A DNA stretch of 64,000 nt, taken from a virus. The notes under the pieces were generated by a model. That model saw only the letters and a list, made by a program, of their open reading frames with translations, ran no database searches and was not told the origin of the DNA. The stretch lies in IMG/VR virus record IMGVR_UViG_3300018019_000005, positions 1 to 64,000 of that record; one strand, written 5' to 3'. Below are positions 16,877-26,734 of the stretch, piece by piece (position 1 is the first letter of the stretch; every line of letters starts with the position of its first letter). Position numbers and translations under genes: made by a program.

Positions 16877-17665
16877 ATGCACAAATTTATAGATATGAGA
16901 AATAGACCAGAGTTATTGCCCCAAGATTGTATATGGATTGTTTTAAGTGATTCACCTCAAGGTGGAGGGAAGAGGGGTAAGCCGTATAAGTGGTATTGTC
17001 AGTGTTCTGGGTGTGGGGTTAAACGCTGGATTGTGGGGTTGAATTTACGTTCTGGTAGAACACTAGGTTGTAGACGATGCTGGGGTAAGCGGATGTCTCA
17101 AAGGCAGCTTATTGATATGAGGATTCAGCCGTTACCCCCAGAGTGTCCTTGGGAAATTTTGGATGAACCTCCTAAAACTATCCAACAGCAACGAGGTAAG
17201 GCATATCTTTGGCACGCACGATGCCGCATTCATGGAGTGAAGTCTTGGATTCGTATAAGGAAAGACAGGAACAGCGGTTGTTACCTTTGCGGGCGGCATC
17301 TTCAATCTTTAGGTCGTCAGAAACGGCCCCTTGAGTGGATGATAGCGCAAATTCGTAGAAGTAAAAAATGGGAGGGATTAACTTATGAGGAACTTGTTAC
17401 TATAACCGAATCTAAAACATGCCACTATTGTGATGAACCCCTAATTTGGAATGCTTTATCCCATAAGGGATGTGGGGCGAACAATAGGACAAACCTTGAT
17501 AGGAAAGACTCTTCAATTGGATATCGAAAAGATAACTTGGTTCCGTGCTGCCCTAAATGCAATTGCGGAAAATCAAACCGGTTTACATATGAACAGTGGG
17601 TAGAAATTGGACAACTCATAAAGGCAATGAGAGAACACCACCCCTATACATTTACTCCCGCTTAG
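16877..17665 (+). CDS. HNH homing endonuclease with duplicated DNA-binding module
   Basis: 262 residues. Two copies of a roughly 55-residue module precede the nuclease: LLPQDCIWIVLSDSP...GCRRC and PLPPECPWEILDEPP...GCYLC, each with a zinc pair. The HNH core includes CHYCDEPL, NLDRKDSS and CCPKCNCGKSNR. ATG 16877 is chosen for the nearby GGGAGG; the frame also opens at 16841. The stop lies within the terminator hairpin. Confidence 0.82.
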   Translation: MHKFIDMRNRPELLPQDCIWIVLSDSPQGGGKRGKPYKWYCQCSGCGVKRWIVGLNLRSGRTLGCRRCWGKRMSQRQLIDMRIQPLPPECPWEILDEPPKTIQQQRGKAYLWHARCRIHGVKSWIRIRKDRNSGCYLCGRHLQSLGRQKRPLEWMIAQIRRSKKWEGLTYEELVTITESKTCHYCDEPLIWNALSHKGCGANNRTNLDRKDSSIGYRKDNLVPCCPKCNCGKSNRFTYEQWVEIGQLIKAMREHHPYTFTPA

Positions 17666-17707
17666 GTGAAGAGGAGAACTGGTATTATCCCTCTTCACCT
17701 AAGCGGG
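17657..17707. terminator. 18-bp perfect hairpin between convergent genes
   Basis: CCCGCTTAGGTGAAGAGG (17657-17674) is the exact reverse complement of 17690-17707. The loop is 15 bases. It separates a plus-strand HNH gene from a minus-strand phosphoesterase gene and contains the HNH stop codon. There is no T-tract on either side, so termination would depend on the stem alone. The loop carries GGTATTAT, part of the phage promoter motif. Confidence 0.6.
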
Positions 17708-17766
17708 TATATGTAACCCATAACTAGATGGATGAATGTCCACTTGAGCCTTTTTGAAAAACATAA

Positions 17767-19038
17767 TTACATGGGCGGCGTCCAAGCGACCCAATCGAAC
17801 AGCTTGTGTTCCGGGTGAACAAGGAAGCTGACCTGCGATGGGCGGGCGTGCCGTCCACAGCCGTGGTCAAATTCCGATGTGCCGCTGAGACTTCCGTTGA
17901 TGAGAATGTTGCCGGATACAATACCGGGGACATGCCAGTGACCACAGGAGATATAGTCGAAGCCGAGCTTCGCCATGTCTTCCATTTCCTGCCGCCAAGC
18001 ATCCAGCATTGCCTGCATCCGCTTGATGGCTTCCCGGCCCCGCTCACGTTCGAGGCCATAGAAGGGAATGCCCATCCATGCCTTTACGGTGTCGCCGTGT
18101 TCGATGAGGAACTTCACACCCACCATATCGACCACATGCTTCATGCCCTCGGTAGTGACGATGTCAATGTTCTCGTGATTCTGGAGATAGGCATTGGCGA
18201 TTTCGTACACCACGTGGCTCATGGAGTTGCTGGACTTCTGCTTGGATTGCGGCTTCTGTAACAGCCGTCCGTGGTTGTCCGCCCCAATCTCCACAAGGGT
18301 TATCTTGTCGAAATGGGGAGCGAAAGTGGAGACGGTCTGTGCAAGCAGTTTGCCCGCTTGCGTTGCCTGTACGGGGAGGGGGAACTCATTCGTGCGGCGG
18401 AGTTCTTCGTGGATGTCGCCGGATACCCAGTCACCTTCTCCGAAGACATACAGGTTGGGGATGTTGAAGGTAGTTCGGTGTGTATCCACCCAGCCGAGGA
18501 ACTTCTGCGCAATGTACTTCATACGTTCCTGTGCTATATCCCAGTTGTAAATACCGAATCCCTCGGTCTCCTCGGGCTTGATGATTTCCCCAATATGCCA
18601 GTCGGAGAGTTTGATGCACGCAGCCATGTCGCTGCCCGCACCCATGGGTGATTCAAACTCCACGGGCGGTAACGGGTCCAAGCCAGTGATGGCGTCCACA
18701 ATGGCGTCGGTCATCTCTTGCCAGTAGCCCTGCTCCTCATGTGCTTTCCTGACTTCGTTTCTGAGACGGCTGTTGTCCCGGCGCAGATATACTTCCCTCG
18801 GCTCTTCCGGGGGTGGAGCAACTTTGGCGGCTTTGACGGCGGGTTGGGCAACCTTGCGGGCGTGCTTTATGTTGGCTGCATCAAGAAGGGCCTCGAAGGT
18901 GGGGAAATACGCAGCCCATCGGTCCTTAAGTGGGCTGTTGTTACGAAAGAAATCACGACTAACTGGCTGGCTTCCATTGTTGGATAGCCTCTGCGCCTCC
19001 AGAATAAAATCTTCCCTCGTAGGCTTCTCTGCACTCAT
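17767..19038 (-). CDS. calcineurin-like metallophosphoesterase
   Basis: 423 residues from ATG 19038, directly after AGGAGG. The metal motifs are in order: SDWHIGE (DxH), GEGDWVSGD (GD), GADNHGR (GNH-like), IEHGD and CGHWHVPG. These define the calcineurin-like fold of phosphoesterases and SbcD/Mre11-type nucleases. The first 55 residues (EDFILEAQRLSNNG...FEALLDAANI) look like a homing-endonuclease-associated DNA-binding repeat. DNA end processing is therefore possible, though the substrate is unknown. Confidence 0.8.
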   Translation of the reverse strand: MSAEKPTREDFILEAQRLSNNGSQPVSRDFFRNNSPLKDRWAAYFPTFEALLDAANIKHARKVAQPAVKAAKVAPPPEEPREVYLRRDNSRLRNEVRKAHEEQGYWQEMTDAIVDAITGLDPLPPVEFESPMGAGSDMAACIKLSDWHIGEIIKPEETEGFGIYNWDIAQERMKYIAQKFLGWVDTHRTTFNIPNLYVFGEGDWVSGDIHEELRRTNEFPLPVQATQAGKLLAQTVSTFAPHFDKITLVEIGADNHGRLLQKPQSKQKSSNSMSHVVYEIANAYLQNHENIDIVTTEGMKHVVDMVGVKFLIEHGDTVKAWMGIPFYGLERERGREAIKRMQAMLDAWRQEMEDMAKLGFDYISCGHWHVPGIVSGNILINGSLSGTSEFDHGCGRHARPSQVSFLVHPEHKLFDWVAWTPPM

Positions 19039-19185
19039 AATCCTCCTGTGGCGGTGTTTGTTGGCGTTATCACTACTGATGGGGGTGATAGTTGGCGTTT
19101 TGGGTACATTCCATGCACTCGCCGTTACATCCCCTTGATGGAGCATTCTCTGCGCATGATGTCTAATACTACAATTTCCCGATTC

Positions 19186-20310
19186 TTATTGTTCTTCTTT
19201 TTGATTTATAATACCACTAATTTGGTGGTCCCATCTAGTCTGGGGCCATCGTAAGCGTTTAGCCCTTGCCATAGAAGAACATTTTCTGCAAACGCTCCCC
19301 CGCTCCTCCATTTGTTTGCATAACCAAGCATATTTATAGTGCAAAGAAACACCACAAACCGGGCAGTGGCGTTCCGTTTTAGTATATAAGGGGGCACATC
19401 TATTCTTTGCCGCACAACTACCACACAGCCCGTTAGTCTTATCAGCTATTTTACAGTGGTACTTATTCTTATAGATTAGTCTTTTTTTACATTGGGGACA
19501 AAGGCGGGATTTTATGTTTGGCGATACCGGGCTACCATCTGGCGAATATCCGGTACGGGCATGAATCAAGTCCCCATTTTGGTACGCCGGGTCTGTCACT
19601 CTTACTCGTTTGTAGACACCATCTTTATCTATTGTTAGAACATATCCTTTGTTTACATGGGTGAGTTCCCCGGTTATCAGCCGTGGGTCATCACAGGTGG
19701 TATCAATCACAATCCCAGCCTTGTCCTTCGTTGTTATTCTGCCCTTTCGTACATGCACTAACTCCCCGGACAAATATCGAGGGTCATCTTTTCTTACTTT
19801 GAAGCGGTTTCCGAGAGAGTCTTTAACATTGACCGTGTATCTCGCAAAGTGCGTTAGGCTACCGTCTTTAAGGCGGGGGTCATTTGTTTCTACATGGTAT
19901 ATATCCCCATTTTTATCCTTTGCGGCAACCTTTCCTCTCATTGTTTTACCGCACTGGTCCTTAACCACACTAACCGCCCTTTCGTACTCTTGAAGATATT
20001 CGTCTTCTATTTTAATCTTTCCCATTTTGCTCATCATTTTCCATGCATAGGCGGTAGCTTGGCATTTGACGGCCCTGAATAAAAGGTAGTGAGCCTTGAA
20101 GTGGTCAAATGGGCTTATTTTAACTGAATTCCACGGATGACCGACTCTACTCTTGTATTCCGGGAACATAGATTTAGGGAGGATGTGGTGCCAGTTTCCT
20201 TTTTCTCTTTCTGGTAGTTTTGACTTTTGGATGTGGTCTAAGTATGCCCAAAAGGCGTCTCGGTCAACCATCGGATATCGTTCTATAAATATGTCTATGA
20301 GTTCCTTCAT
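19186..20310 (-). CDS. HNH-like homing endonuclease with DPR repeats
   Basis: 374 residues from ATG 20310 (AGAGGA upstream). The nuclease signature near residue 40 is NWHHILPKSMFPEY. The middle holds four repeats of about 35 residues built on DDPRYLSGELVHV (variants NDPRLKDGSLTH, DDPRLITGELTH, TDPAYQNGDLIH). I remember such repeats from phage homing nucleases. The C-terminus has three zinc clusters. It lies divergent to the polyvalent cluster, next to its first gene. Confidence 0.78.
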   Translation of the reverse strand: MKELIDIFIERYPMVDRDAFWAYLDHIQKSKLPEREKGNWHHILPKSMFPEYKSRVGHPWNSVKISPFDHFKAHYLLFRAVKCQATAYAWKMMSKMGKIKIEDEYLQEYERAVSVVKDQCGKTMRGKVAAKDKNGDIYHVETNDPRLKDGSLTHFARYTVNVKDSLGNRFKVRKDDPRYLSGELVHVRKGRITTKDKAGIVIDTTCDDPRLITGELTHVNKGYVLTIDKDGVYKRVRVTDPAYQNGDLIHARTGYSPDGSPVSPNIKSRLCPQCKKRLIYKNKYHCKIADKTNGLCGSCAAKNRCAPLYTKTERHCPVCGVSLHYKYAWLCKQMEERGSVCRKCSSMARAKRLRWPQTRWDHQISGIINQKEEQ

Positions 20311-20370
20311 TGGGAATCCTCTAATAAGGAGTTCGGTAATCATTTAATACCCGTTTACCGCAAGTTGCTC

Positions 20371-21519
20371 ATGGAATCTGAAAAGAAATTAATTCAAGCC
20401 AAGCTTTCGCAGATGCATACTACCGAATTTCGGGGTATGCCCATTCTGATTGAGTGGCCAGCGGGGTTGGAGCGTGTCGGTACTGATGAAGACGGCAAGA
20501 CGTGGCGAAGGAAAATGCACTTCGATTATGGGCATTTTATCGGTGTAAATGGTAAAGATGATGAAGGATTGGACTGCTATATAGGCCCCTACCCTCACTC
20601 TGATAAAGTTTATATAGTAGAACAATTGAAGGCTAATGGGGAGACCCCGGATGAATTTAAAGTGATGCTGGGATTTGATACATTAGAACATGCTCAGCAG
20701 GCGTATCTTGTCCACTACCCTAAAGGATGGGAAGAAGAAAGGCTGGGGGACGTGTTTGAGACAGACCTTGGTTCTCTCCGCACTAAAGTGGAGGAGCATC
20801 AAGAAGGGGATGAGGACAGGAAAAAGACAGCAACACTTAAAAAGTTTGATACTGGGGAAGTTGCATTCGAGGAGCAAGGAGTTGAGATATACATTTTACC
20901 CTTAAACCCTAAGAAGTTACGTCGGGGTGAACCTCATGCTATGTGGACGGTACAGGTTTTGGATGAGGAGAATCGTTTTGCTATGACTTATCGGTCGAAC
21001 ATAATCGACCCCGAAGATATCATCAAGCGTCAGTTGAAGAATTATCTGCCTATACGGGGGACAGTGACAAGCTGGACCAAGGATGATGTTTGGCTCCGTG
21101 AATGGAAATCTACACACAAGGAGAATAAAATGGGTAGTTTGAACAAGACAGAGGGACTTTTGGAGAAAATAAAAGGGACAGAATATGACATGGCAGGGTC
21201 AAAGCTTTCAGGTTTCTGGCATGACGGCCCAGCGACCTGCATGGACTGCCGCCACAGGACACCCCACTCCAAGAATGCCGAGGGGGTAGAAGTAGACTCC
21301 TGTAAGCATCCCGTGGTCATGGTAGACCCGGAGCTACAAGAAAAAAAGCTCCCGGACGGCACCATTGAGGTGGACGCCGACGACTGGTGCCGGTTTGCCC
21401 AGAAGCCGGTAAAAAAGGAAGAAAAGTCCGAACCGGCCAAACCAGAAACCCCAGAAAAGCTTGAGAAAAAGCCAATGACCGGCTCCATCTACTTTAAGGT
21501 GCTGAACTCAATGAGATAA
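20371..21519 (+). CDS. polyvalent protein 1: inorganic-pyrophosphatase-like domain plus zinc module
   Basis: 382 residues. Residues 18-125 match the phage InPase-type domain: TEFRGMPILIEWPAG, DYGHFIGVNGKDDEGLDCYIGP, VYIVEQ and FKVMLGFDTLEHAQQAYL. This domain is part of the catalogue described for polyvalent proteins of phages and conjugative elements. Residues 140-235 are unassigned. Residues 290-350 form a four-Cys zinc module (CMDCRH...CKHP...WCRF). A KKTAT step marks the first boundary. No clear ribosome site precedes ATG 20371. Confidence 0.72.
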   Translation: MESEKKLIQAKLSQMHTTEFRGMPILIEWPAGLERVGTDEDGKTWRRKMHFDYGHFIGVNGKDDEGLDCYIGPYPHSDKVYIVEQLKANGETPDEFKVMLGFDTLEHAQQAYLVHYPKGWEEERLGDVFETDLGSLRTKVEEHQEGDEDRKKTATLKKFDTGEVAFEEQGVEIYILPLNPKKLRRGEPHAMWTVQVLDEENRFAMTYRSNIIDPEDIIKRQLKNYLPIRGTVTSWTKDDVWLREWKSTHKENKMGSLNKTEGLLEKIKGTEYDMAGSKLSGFWHDGPATCMDCRHRTPHSKNAEGVEVDSCKHPVVMVDPELQEKKLPDGTIEVDADDWCRFAQKPVKKEEKSEPAKPETPEKLEKKPMTGSIYFKVLNSMR

Positions 21520-21582
21520 AGAAAACTTCCGGGCGCATGGTTGAAGGACCCCAAATCCGGTAATATTCATAGGTAGGTGACC

Positions 21583-21858
21583 ATGAAGCCGAAGGGAGTA
21601 ATAATCAAAGGTGTGCGATTCCGCCCCGGCGAGGTGGACTGGGAAGATGCTTATTCGGAAGGCAGAAAACCCCTCCCCGATTTTGAGAAGGTTAAGCTGG
21701 GCGGGGACTTTATCGGTTCCAAGATTACCGCAGTCGGTCTTATCGCCAAGATAGGACACTACTTAGTCATCATAACGGAGAAGAATGAGGAAGCGGACGA
21801 GTACGATTACACCGTCATTCCCCTTCACGCTAAGACCACTATTAGGTTTCACAGGTAA
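21583..21858 (+). CDS. small beta-rich hypothetical protein
   Basis: 91 residues from ATG 21583, after AGGTAGG. The pattern of short strands (GVIIKGVRFRPGEVDW, HYLVIITEKNEE) suggests a small beta barrel. No family is recognised. It sits between two parts of the polyvalent series. Confidence 0.65.
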   Translation: MKPKGVIIKGVRFRPGEVDWEDAYSEGRKPLPDFEKVKLGGDFIGSKITAVGLIAKIGHYLVIITEKNEEADEYDYTVIPLHAKTTIRFHR

Positions 21859-21891
21859 CTGAACTATGGGTTCCTTTATAGGGGGCTTATT

Positions 21892-22743
21892 ATGTTCATA
21901 TACCTTATCGCTAATCACATCACAGGAAAATACTACATCGGTCAGCATAAGGGTAGAGACCTCCGCAAATATCTTCACAAAAAATTTTGGGAAGCGGAAC
22001 ATGGTTTAGGCGGGTCCTCCCATCTTTACGCCGCTATAAGAAAATATGGAAGAAGTAGTTTCAGCATTCATGCTCTCCGTTCGGATATCCAAACAAAAGA
22101 AGAGTTAGACCAAGTCGAAAAGGATTTTATTATTTTTCTAAAAGCCCAAGACCCTGAATATGGTTACAACATCCGTCGAGGAGGAGAGGGATTTACCTCA
22201 GAAGAAGCAAAGGAAATTGCCAAAAATCGACTAGCCGACCCCACATTTATTACCAGATTAACTATGGCGTTGAAAGAAGCATGGAAAGACCCTGAAACTC
22301 AAGCCAAACATTCCGAGTCTATCAAAAAATTATGGCAAGATTCGGAGTTCCGTGACAAAGTTGTTAAAAAACTGAGGAGCCCAGAAGTAAGAGATAGAAA
22401 ATCTAAGGCTAATAGGAAAAGATTTTCTACTTATGAGGCTCGTACTAAACAAGCCAAAGCAGTAAATGCGGGGTGGTCTGATTTAGAGCTTCGCACCAGA
22501 CAATCTGAGTTAGTTAAGAAGCTATGGTCAGACCCCCAAACTCGATATAAAATGATGGAGGGGGTTAAGAAACGAGCAGCTACCATAAGTTTGAATGGTA
22601 AAAAAACTATGTCCAAGCCAGGACACCTGTCTTATATGACTAAAAAAGGGCATTGCCAACGCTGGAACATCAACCGTGGCAAACCTTGTACCTGCGGATA
22701 TCATCCTTTGCTTATGCTCAAGGTAAATGAGAGAACCACTTAA
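21892..22743 (+). CDS. GIY-YIG homing endonuclease with C-terminal zinc knuckle
   Basis: 283 residues. The N-terminus (MFIYLIANHITGKYYIGQHKG) is a paralogue of those at 4396 and 30940. The middle consists of repeated WxDPExR-type segments. The end, HCQRWNINRGKPCTC, is a compact zinc knuckle shared with the minus-strand genes at 44498 and 48714, so the same targeting module has been attached to different nuclease domains. Confidence 0.87.
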   Translation: MFIYLIANHITGKYYIGQHKGRDLRKYLHKKFWEAEHGLGGSSHLYAAIRKYGRSSFSIHALRSDIQTKEELDQVEKDFIIFLKAQDPEYGYNIRRGGEGFTSEEAKEIAKNRLADPTFITRLTMALKEAWKDPETQAKHSESIKKLWQDSEFRDKVVKKLRSPEVRDRKSKANRKRFSTYEARTKQAKAVNAGWSDLELRTRQSELVKKLWSDPQTRYKMMEGVKKRAATISLNGKKTMSKPGHLSYMTKKGHCQRWNINRGKPCTCGYHPLLMLKVNERTT

Positions 22744-22821
22744 CCCTACTGAAAACAACCCGACTTCCTATTTCTCAATCAGGGGGAAACTTGTCCCCGG
22801 ACTTGAAAAACCAAGGGTTAT

Positions 22822-25800
22822 ATGAGTTCACTCAATCCATTGCTTCAACCGACAGCCGGGGCATCCGGGGAAGCGCCCCCCATGACAGTTCGTTTGGAAA
22901 TCCATGATTCCCACCGAGGAGAGCTTTCCGGCAGGGTAGAAGCTTGGCTGGAGGGTGGCGGGGTATGGGCGACCGGTCCAGACGGCAAGGAGACCCAACA
23001 GGGAACACGTATTGGCTACGTGGACTTTTCGGAGTACGATAACGAAATTTGGATAAAGTACGTTCATGTTCAGCCGGAATACCGTCGCCGTGGTGTGGCG
23101 ACCGCCATGTACGAGAAGCTCAAGGCAGAGTTTCCCGGTGAGCAAATTGTTAGCAGCGGCACCACGGGAGAGGGTGGGGAACTTAGGAAGTCTTTGAAGG
23201 AGCGGGGAGTCATTGCCGCCGATGAGGCTTTGGACTACGGAGAGGTCATCAATGTGCTTCACAGCCTCATGCCGGATGTGGACCCCAGCCTCCCGGAGCC
23301 ACAAATCAGGATTGCCGACTATACCCGCTCCAAGTGGCTAGGCCGGACCGAGTGGCGGCACGGGGAACCCAATACCACTATCGTCCTTCAAAAAGCCATT
23401 TGTCATGATGAGGAGACCCTCCGCCGTATCATTGCCCACGAGCTTGTACACCACGAACAGATGCTTAAGGTGTGGTCAACCTACCCCGGAGGAAAGGTCT
23501 TCGATAGGATAGTGAGAATCGAAGGTGGGCATGGTGGGGTCTTTAAGGAGATAGCCAACCGTTGGAACGCCAAACACGGCAAAGACTTCATCACAAATAA
23601 ATCTGATGAGAGTTACGAGAAACAGTTTACCGAGCGTCCCTTCTTTGTTTTAGTCTCTCGTACTAGCTGGGGTTCTCCCCGTTGGCAGGCGTCTATCCGC
23701 ATTTCTGGCAAACAGAAAATATGGATGAGCGGCAAGAACATGGAAGAGTACCGGCTGACTCAGACCACCGACCAAGATTTCGTTGATGCCCCTAATATTG
23801 GTTCTAGGCATTGGGAGTACCCCCACAAGGATAACCATGGTTTGATTCTCGCTGCCGAGGCATTGATGAAAATGCCAGACCTCCGTTTGCAATGGGATGA
23901 AAAGCCCCCGGCAAGTGTTGCCGAGGAGCGTGCCAAGAGGCAGGAGATTTATGAGAAAATGAGGGAGTGGTCTCGGTCCCGGCGACAGAAGAAAACCGAG
24001 AAGTGGTTTCAAGACCTCAAAGACAGGTCGGATGCTTACCAGCAAAGTAAGGCATCCGCTGTGAATACTCAGCCCACTCCCGAGGTCTTGGATGAGGCTC
24101 GTGCTCTGCGCACGGAGTTGCGCATGGGGGATACCACCGCCGTGAGGGGTCAGGGTAACTGCGGATTCATTGCTGACTCCGCTTCTAAAAAGTATGGTTG
24201 GGATGTTTATGCCGGGCTGTACTTGGAAGACAACGGCAAGCAAATCGACCATGTTTGGAACGTCTCGGAAGACGGAACCATCATAGACATCACCCATGAC
24301 CAGTTTGGACCACCCGATATCAACGTGGTCAAGCCCGGTCAGCCGGGGTACGATGACTACCACGCTTACTGCTGGCAGTATCTCCCAGAGGATGAAGCGA
24401 ACGCCTGTCCCATCTGTGGTAATGGAGTAGTGAACGAGGAGTCCCAGCCTGATGAAGATATGGAAGAACTGAAAAAGACTTCCTCTCAGAAGGTGGGGTT
24501 GGATGCTATCAGGAAACAGGCAAGGGTGAGTCAAAATCTCACTTGGCTAGTCAACTATCTCACCATGAGCAGGCGGGATATGGGTGAGGGATATTCACTA
24601 TCGGATGAGTATGTCAGGCGGTATGATGAGCTTAATGACCGCTATGGGATAACATGGAAAGACAGCTTTCGATATATGGAAACGGTAAGACAGAAACAGC
24701 CGATAAGCGTCAACCAAATTGAGAAGATTGACATAGTAGACAAGTCTATAAAAACAGCAGACTCCCACAAGCAGACGCCCCATAGGGAGAATGACTTCGA
24801 GAGCTTGAGTGAAGGCGAGGGGCTAGAGGGATACGCTAACCAACCGGAATGCGAGGGTGGTAATAAGGCGATTATTCCTATGAACGTTCTGAAGGAGCAG
24901 GCCAAGCTTACGATGACCGCCTCTCCTGTTGCTCACTTCCCGTCGTGGGATGAGTTCGTTAAGAAAGAAGGCGGGATTGAGAAGATTGTCAATGGGTTTG
25001 GCTCCAGTTGGGACCAGTGGGAACCCTATGACCGGGCGGAGACGGAAGCTTTCGATGCTCTGGAGCAGAAGGAGCAACAGGAATATCTGGAGCGTCGGGC
25101 CTATGAAGATTTGGAGAACCGGTACTATGATGTTCTTGGCGACCACTCCATGTGGTCCTTCCCATTGGATGTCTACCGGGTAGTTACCCTCAAAGACATC
25201 AGGGGATTAAAGCGCCGGGGTATCGGGGTTTTCTGGTCACGGGATGAAAATGCCGCCGAAGCACACTGGGGAAACTTTGGACCGGGGTATCAGAAATACA
25301 TCATTCATGCACAAGTGCAGGAGCAGGATGTTGACTGGGAGGCAACCGTCTGGGTGAACCTTGACCCCTCCCTTGGAGAAGAGGAAAAGGAGATACGCTT
25401 AAAGGAGGGAACACACCCGCAGATACTCGGTTGGAAGGGAACCAGTGAAAATTCATGGCATCAACCCCCGGCAGCTTGGAAGAATGTAACCGCTTCTTCC
25501 TCGTGGGTTATCCCCAAGGAAGCCGCCACGGTGGGGTATGTCTATCATGTGACCTATGCCAACCGACTTGAGGATATCATCTGGCAGGGGTTGGAACCCG
25601 GTCATCCCCCGGTCATCGGTGAGAATTACGGTTGGCACACTGAGGGGCGTATTTTCTTCTCTGACCCACGGGGCGTGGGGTTCTGGGTCAGTAGAGTGGA
25701 GGAGTGGGCTTACCACAACTCAGATAGCCCCGTTTCTGATGGCATGATTCCCGTAGTCTTGCGCATCAAGGAGTACAAACGTTACGGGTTTGAGGAAGAT

Positions 25801-26079
25801 GAATATGGAACGGGTGATGCTGGTGCCGAAGCCTTCTTTACCCAAAAGACCATCCCCGCCAGTCGGATAGAGATGTGGGATGGAAAGGTCTGGCGCAAAC
25901 TCAATGAGGATTTGCTTGAGGAACTTGGCCTTGTACGCTTTGGCATGAATGAACCTGACCCATCTTGGGACCTTAACGGAACATTGAGGGAAAAGCAGGA
26001 AGAGAAGGCAGAGAAAGAGGGGTACTTGGATGAGCAATTTGGTCCTTTAATGAATCCTAGGTTTTCTAATGAAAGTTAA
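22822..26079 (+). CDS. polyvalent protein 2: GNAT, SprT-like zincin, papain-like and ART-like domains
   Basis: 1085 residues. It begins MSSLNPLLQP. Domains in order: GNAT acetyltransferase (about 15-125; VHVQPEYRRRGVATAMY); SprT-like zincin (155-270; AHELVHHEQ at 205, then GGHGGVFKEIANRW); a papain-like domain (about 430-515; GNCGFIAD, DHVWNVSEDG, DITHDQF); an unassigned linker; an ART-like domain starting VYRVVTLKDI (about 783); and a second ART-like domain starting YHVTYANRLEDII (about 908). The GNAT and zincin active residues look intact. This is a textbook polyvalent arrangement; action on host proteins or DNA is inferred from the family. Confidence 0.78.
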   Translation: MSSLNPLLQPTAGASGEAPPMTVRLEIHDSHRGELSGRVEAWLEGGGVWATGPDGKETQQGTRIGYVDFSEYDNEIWIKYVHVQPEYRRRGVATAMYEKLKAEFPGEQIVSSGTTGEGGELRKSLKERGVIAADEALDYGEVINVLHSLMPDVDPSLPEPQIRIADYTRSKWLGRTEWRHGEPNTTIVLQKAICHDEETLRRIIAHELVHHEQMLKVWSTYPGGKVFDRIVRIEGGHGGVFKEIANRWNAKHGKDFITNKSDESYEKQFTERPFFVLVSRTSWGSPRWQASIRISGKQKIWMSGKNMEEYRLTQTTDQDFVDAPNIGSRHWEYPHKDNHGLILAAEALMKMPDLRLQWDEKPPASVAEERAKRQEIYEKMREWSRSRRQKKTEKWFQDLKDRSDAYQQSKASAVNTQPTPEVLDEARALRTELRMGDTTAVRGQGNCGFIADSASKKYGWDVYAGLYLEDNGKQIDHVWNVSEDGTIIDITHDQFGPPDINVVKPGQPGYDDYHAYCWQYLPEDEANACPICGNGVVNEESQPDEDMEELKKTSSQKVGLDAIRKQARVSQNLTWLVNYLTMSRRDMGEGYSLSDEYVRRYDELNDRYGITWKDSFRYMETVRQKQPISVNQIEKIDIVDKSIKTADSHKQTPHRENDFESLSEGEGLEGYANQPECEGGNKAIIPMNVLKEQAKLTMTASPVAHFPSWDEFVKKEGGIEKIVNGFGSSWDQWEPYDRAETEAFDALEQKEQQEYLERRAYEDLENRYYDVLGDHSMWSFPLDVYRVVTLKDIRGLKRRGIGVFWSRDENAAEAHWGNFGPGYQKYIIHAQVQEQDVDWEATVWVNLDPSLGEEEKEIRLKEGTHPQILGWKGTSENSWHQPPAAWKNVTASSSWVIPKEAATVGYVYHVTYANRLEDIIWQGLEPGHPPVIGENYGWHTEGRIFFSDPRGVGFWVSRVEEWAYHNSDSPVSDGMIPVVLRIKEYKRYGFEEDEYGTGDAGAEAFFTQKTIPASRIEMWDGKVWRKLNEDLLEELGLVRFGMNEPDPSWDLNGTLREKQEEKAEKEGYLDEQFGPLMNPRFSNES

Positions 26080-26108
26080 CTTTTCAACCCATCTATAGGA
26101 GGATATGG

Positions 26109-26723
26109 ATGGGCAGAAAATACGAAAAGGGTAACATTCCTTGGAATAAGGGGTCAGAGCTTTCTAGTGACCACCGAAGAAAAATTAGTGAATCCCATAA
26201 GGGAATCAAGGTAATTCGGGGACACTCAAAGGAGGAAGAGGAGGTAAGGAAGGCAGCCAAAAACCAAGGAGAAAAATTCTATTCTTTCCCTCGTCCTTGT
26301 TCGGAGGGACACACGTCAAAACGGTTTGTAAGAAATACAGAATGTTACCAATGTCACATTGAACAGTCTCATGCACGACGGGCTATCCGAGCAAGAACAC
26401 AACGAGAATACAAAATGTATCATTCAGCTAAAGGACGAGCAAGAGAGGGAGGACTAGAGTTTGGAATCACCATGGAAGATATTAAGAAAGCGTGGCCAAA
26501 AGACAATAAGTGCCCAATTTTAGGAATTGAATTAGAGTCCAATAAAACTGGAATGGGGCCTCAACGTCAATCCCCATCACTTGATAGGATTGACCCTAAA
26601 GGAGGATATGTGGTTGGCAACATCGCTGTTATATCCTACAAAGCTAATTGCATAAAACAAAATGAAACTAATCCCGAAATTTTTGAATCAATGGCTAGGT
26701 GGTTACGTTTTAATAAAAAGTAG
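26109..26723 (+). CDS. HNH-like homing endonuclease
   Basis: 204 residues, AGGAGG upstream. It has a NUMOD3-like N-terminus (SSDHRRKISESHKG), a zinc pair (CSEGH...CYQCH) and a C-terminal core CPILGIEL, SPSLDRIDPKGGYVVGN and YKANCIK, as in phage HNH variants. Inserted between two polyvalent genes: its stop is directly followed by the ribosome site of the next gene. AT-rich. Confidence 0.8.
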   Translation: MGRKYEKGNIPWNKGSELSSDHRRKISESHKGIKVIRGHSKEEEEVRKAAKNQGEKFYSFPRPCSEGHTSKRFVRNTECYQCHIEQSHARRAIRARTQREYKMYHSAKGRAREGGLEFGITMEDIKKAWPKDNKCPILGIELESNKTGMGPQRQSPSLDRIDPKGGYVVGNIAVISYKANCIKQNETNPEIFESMARWLRFNKK

Positions 26724-26734
26724 AGGAGGAAAGT

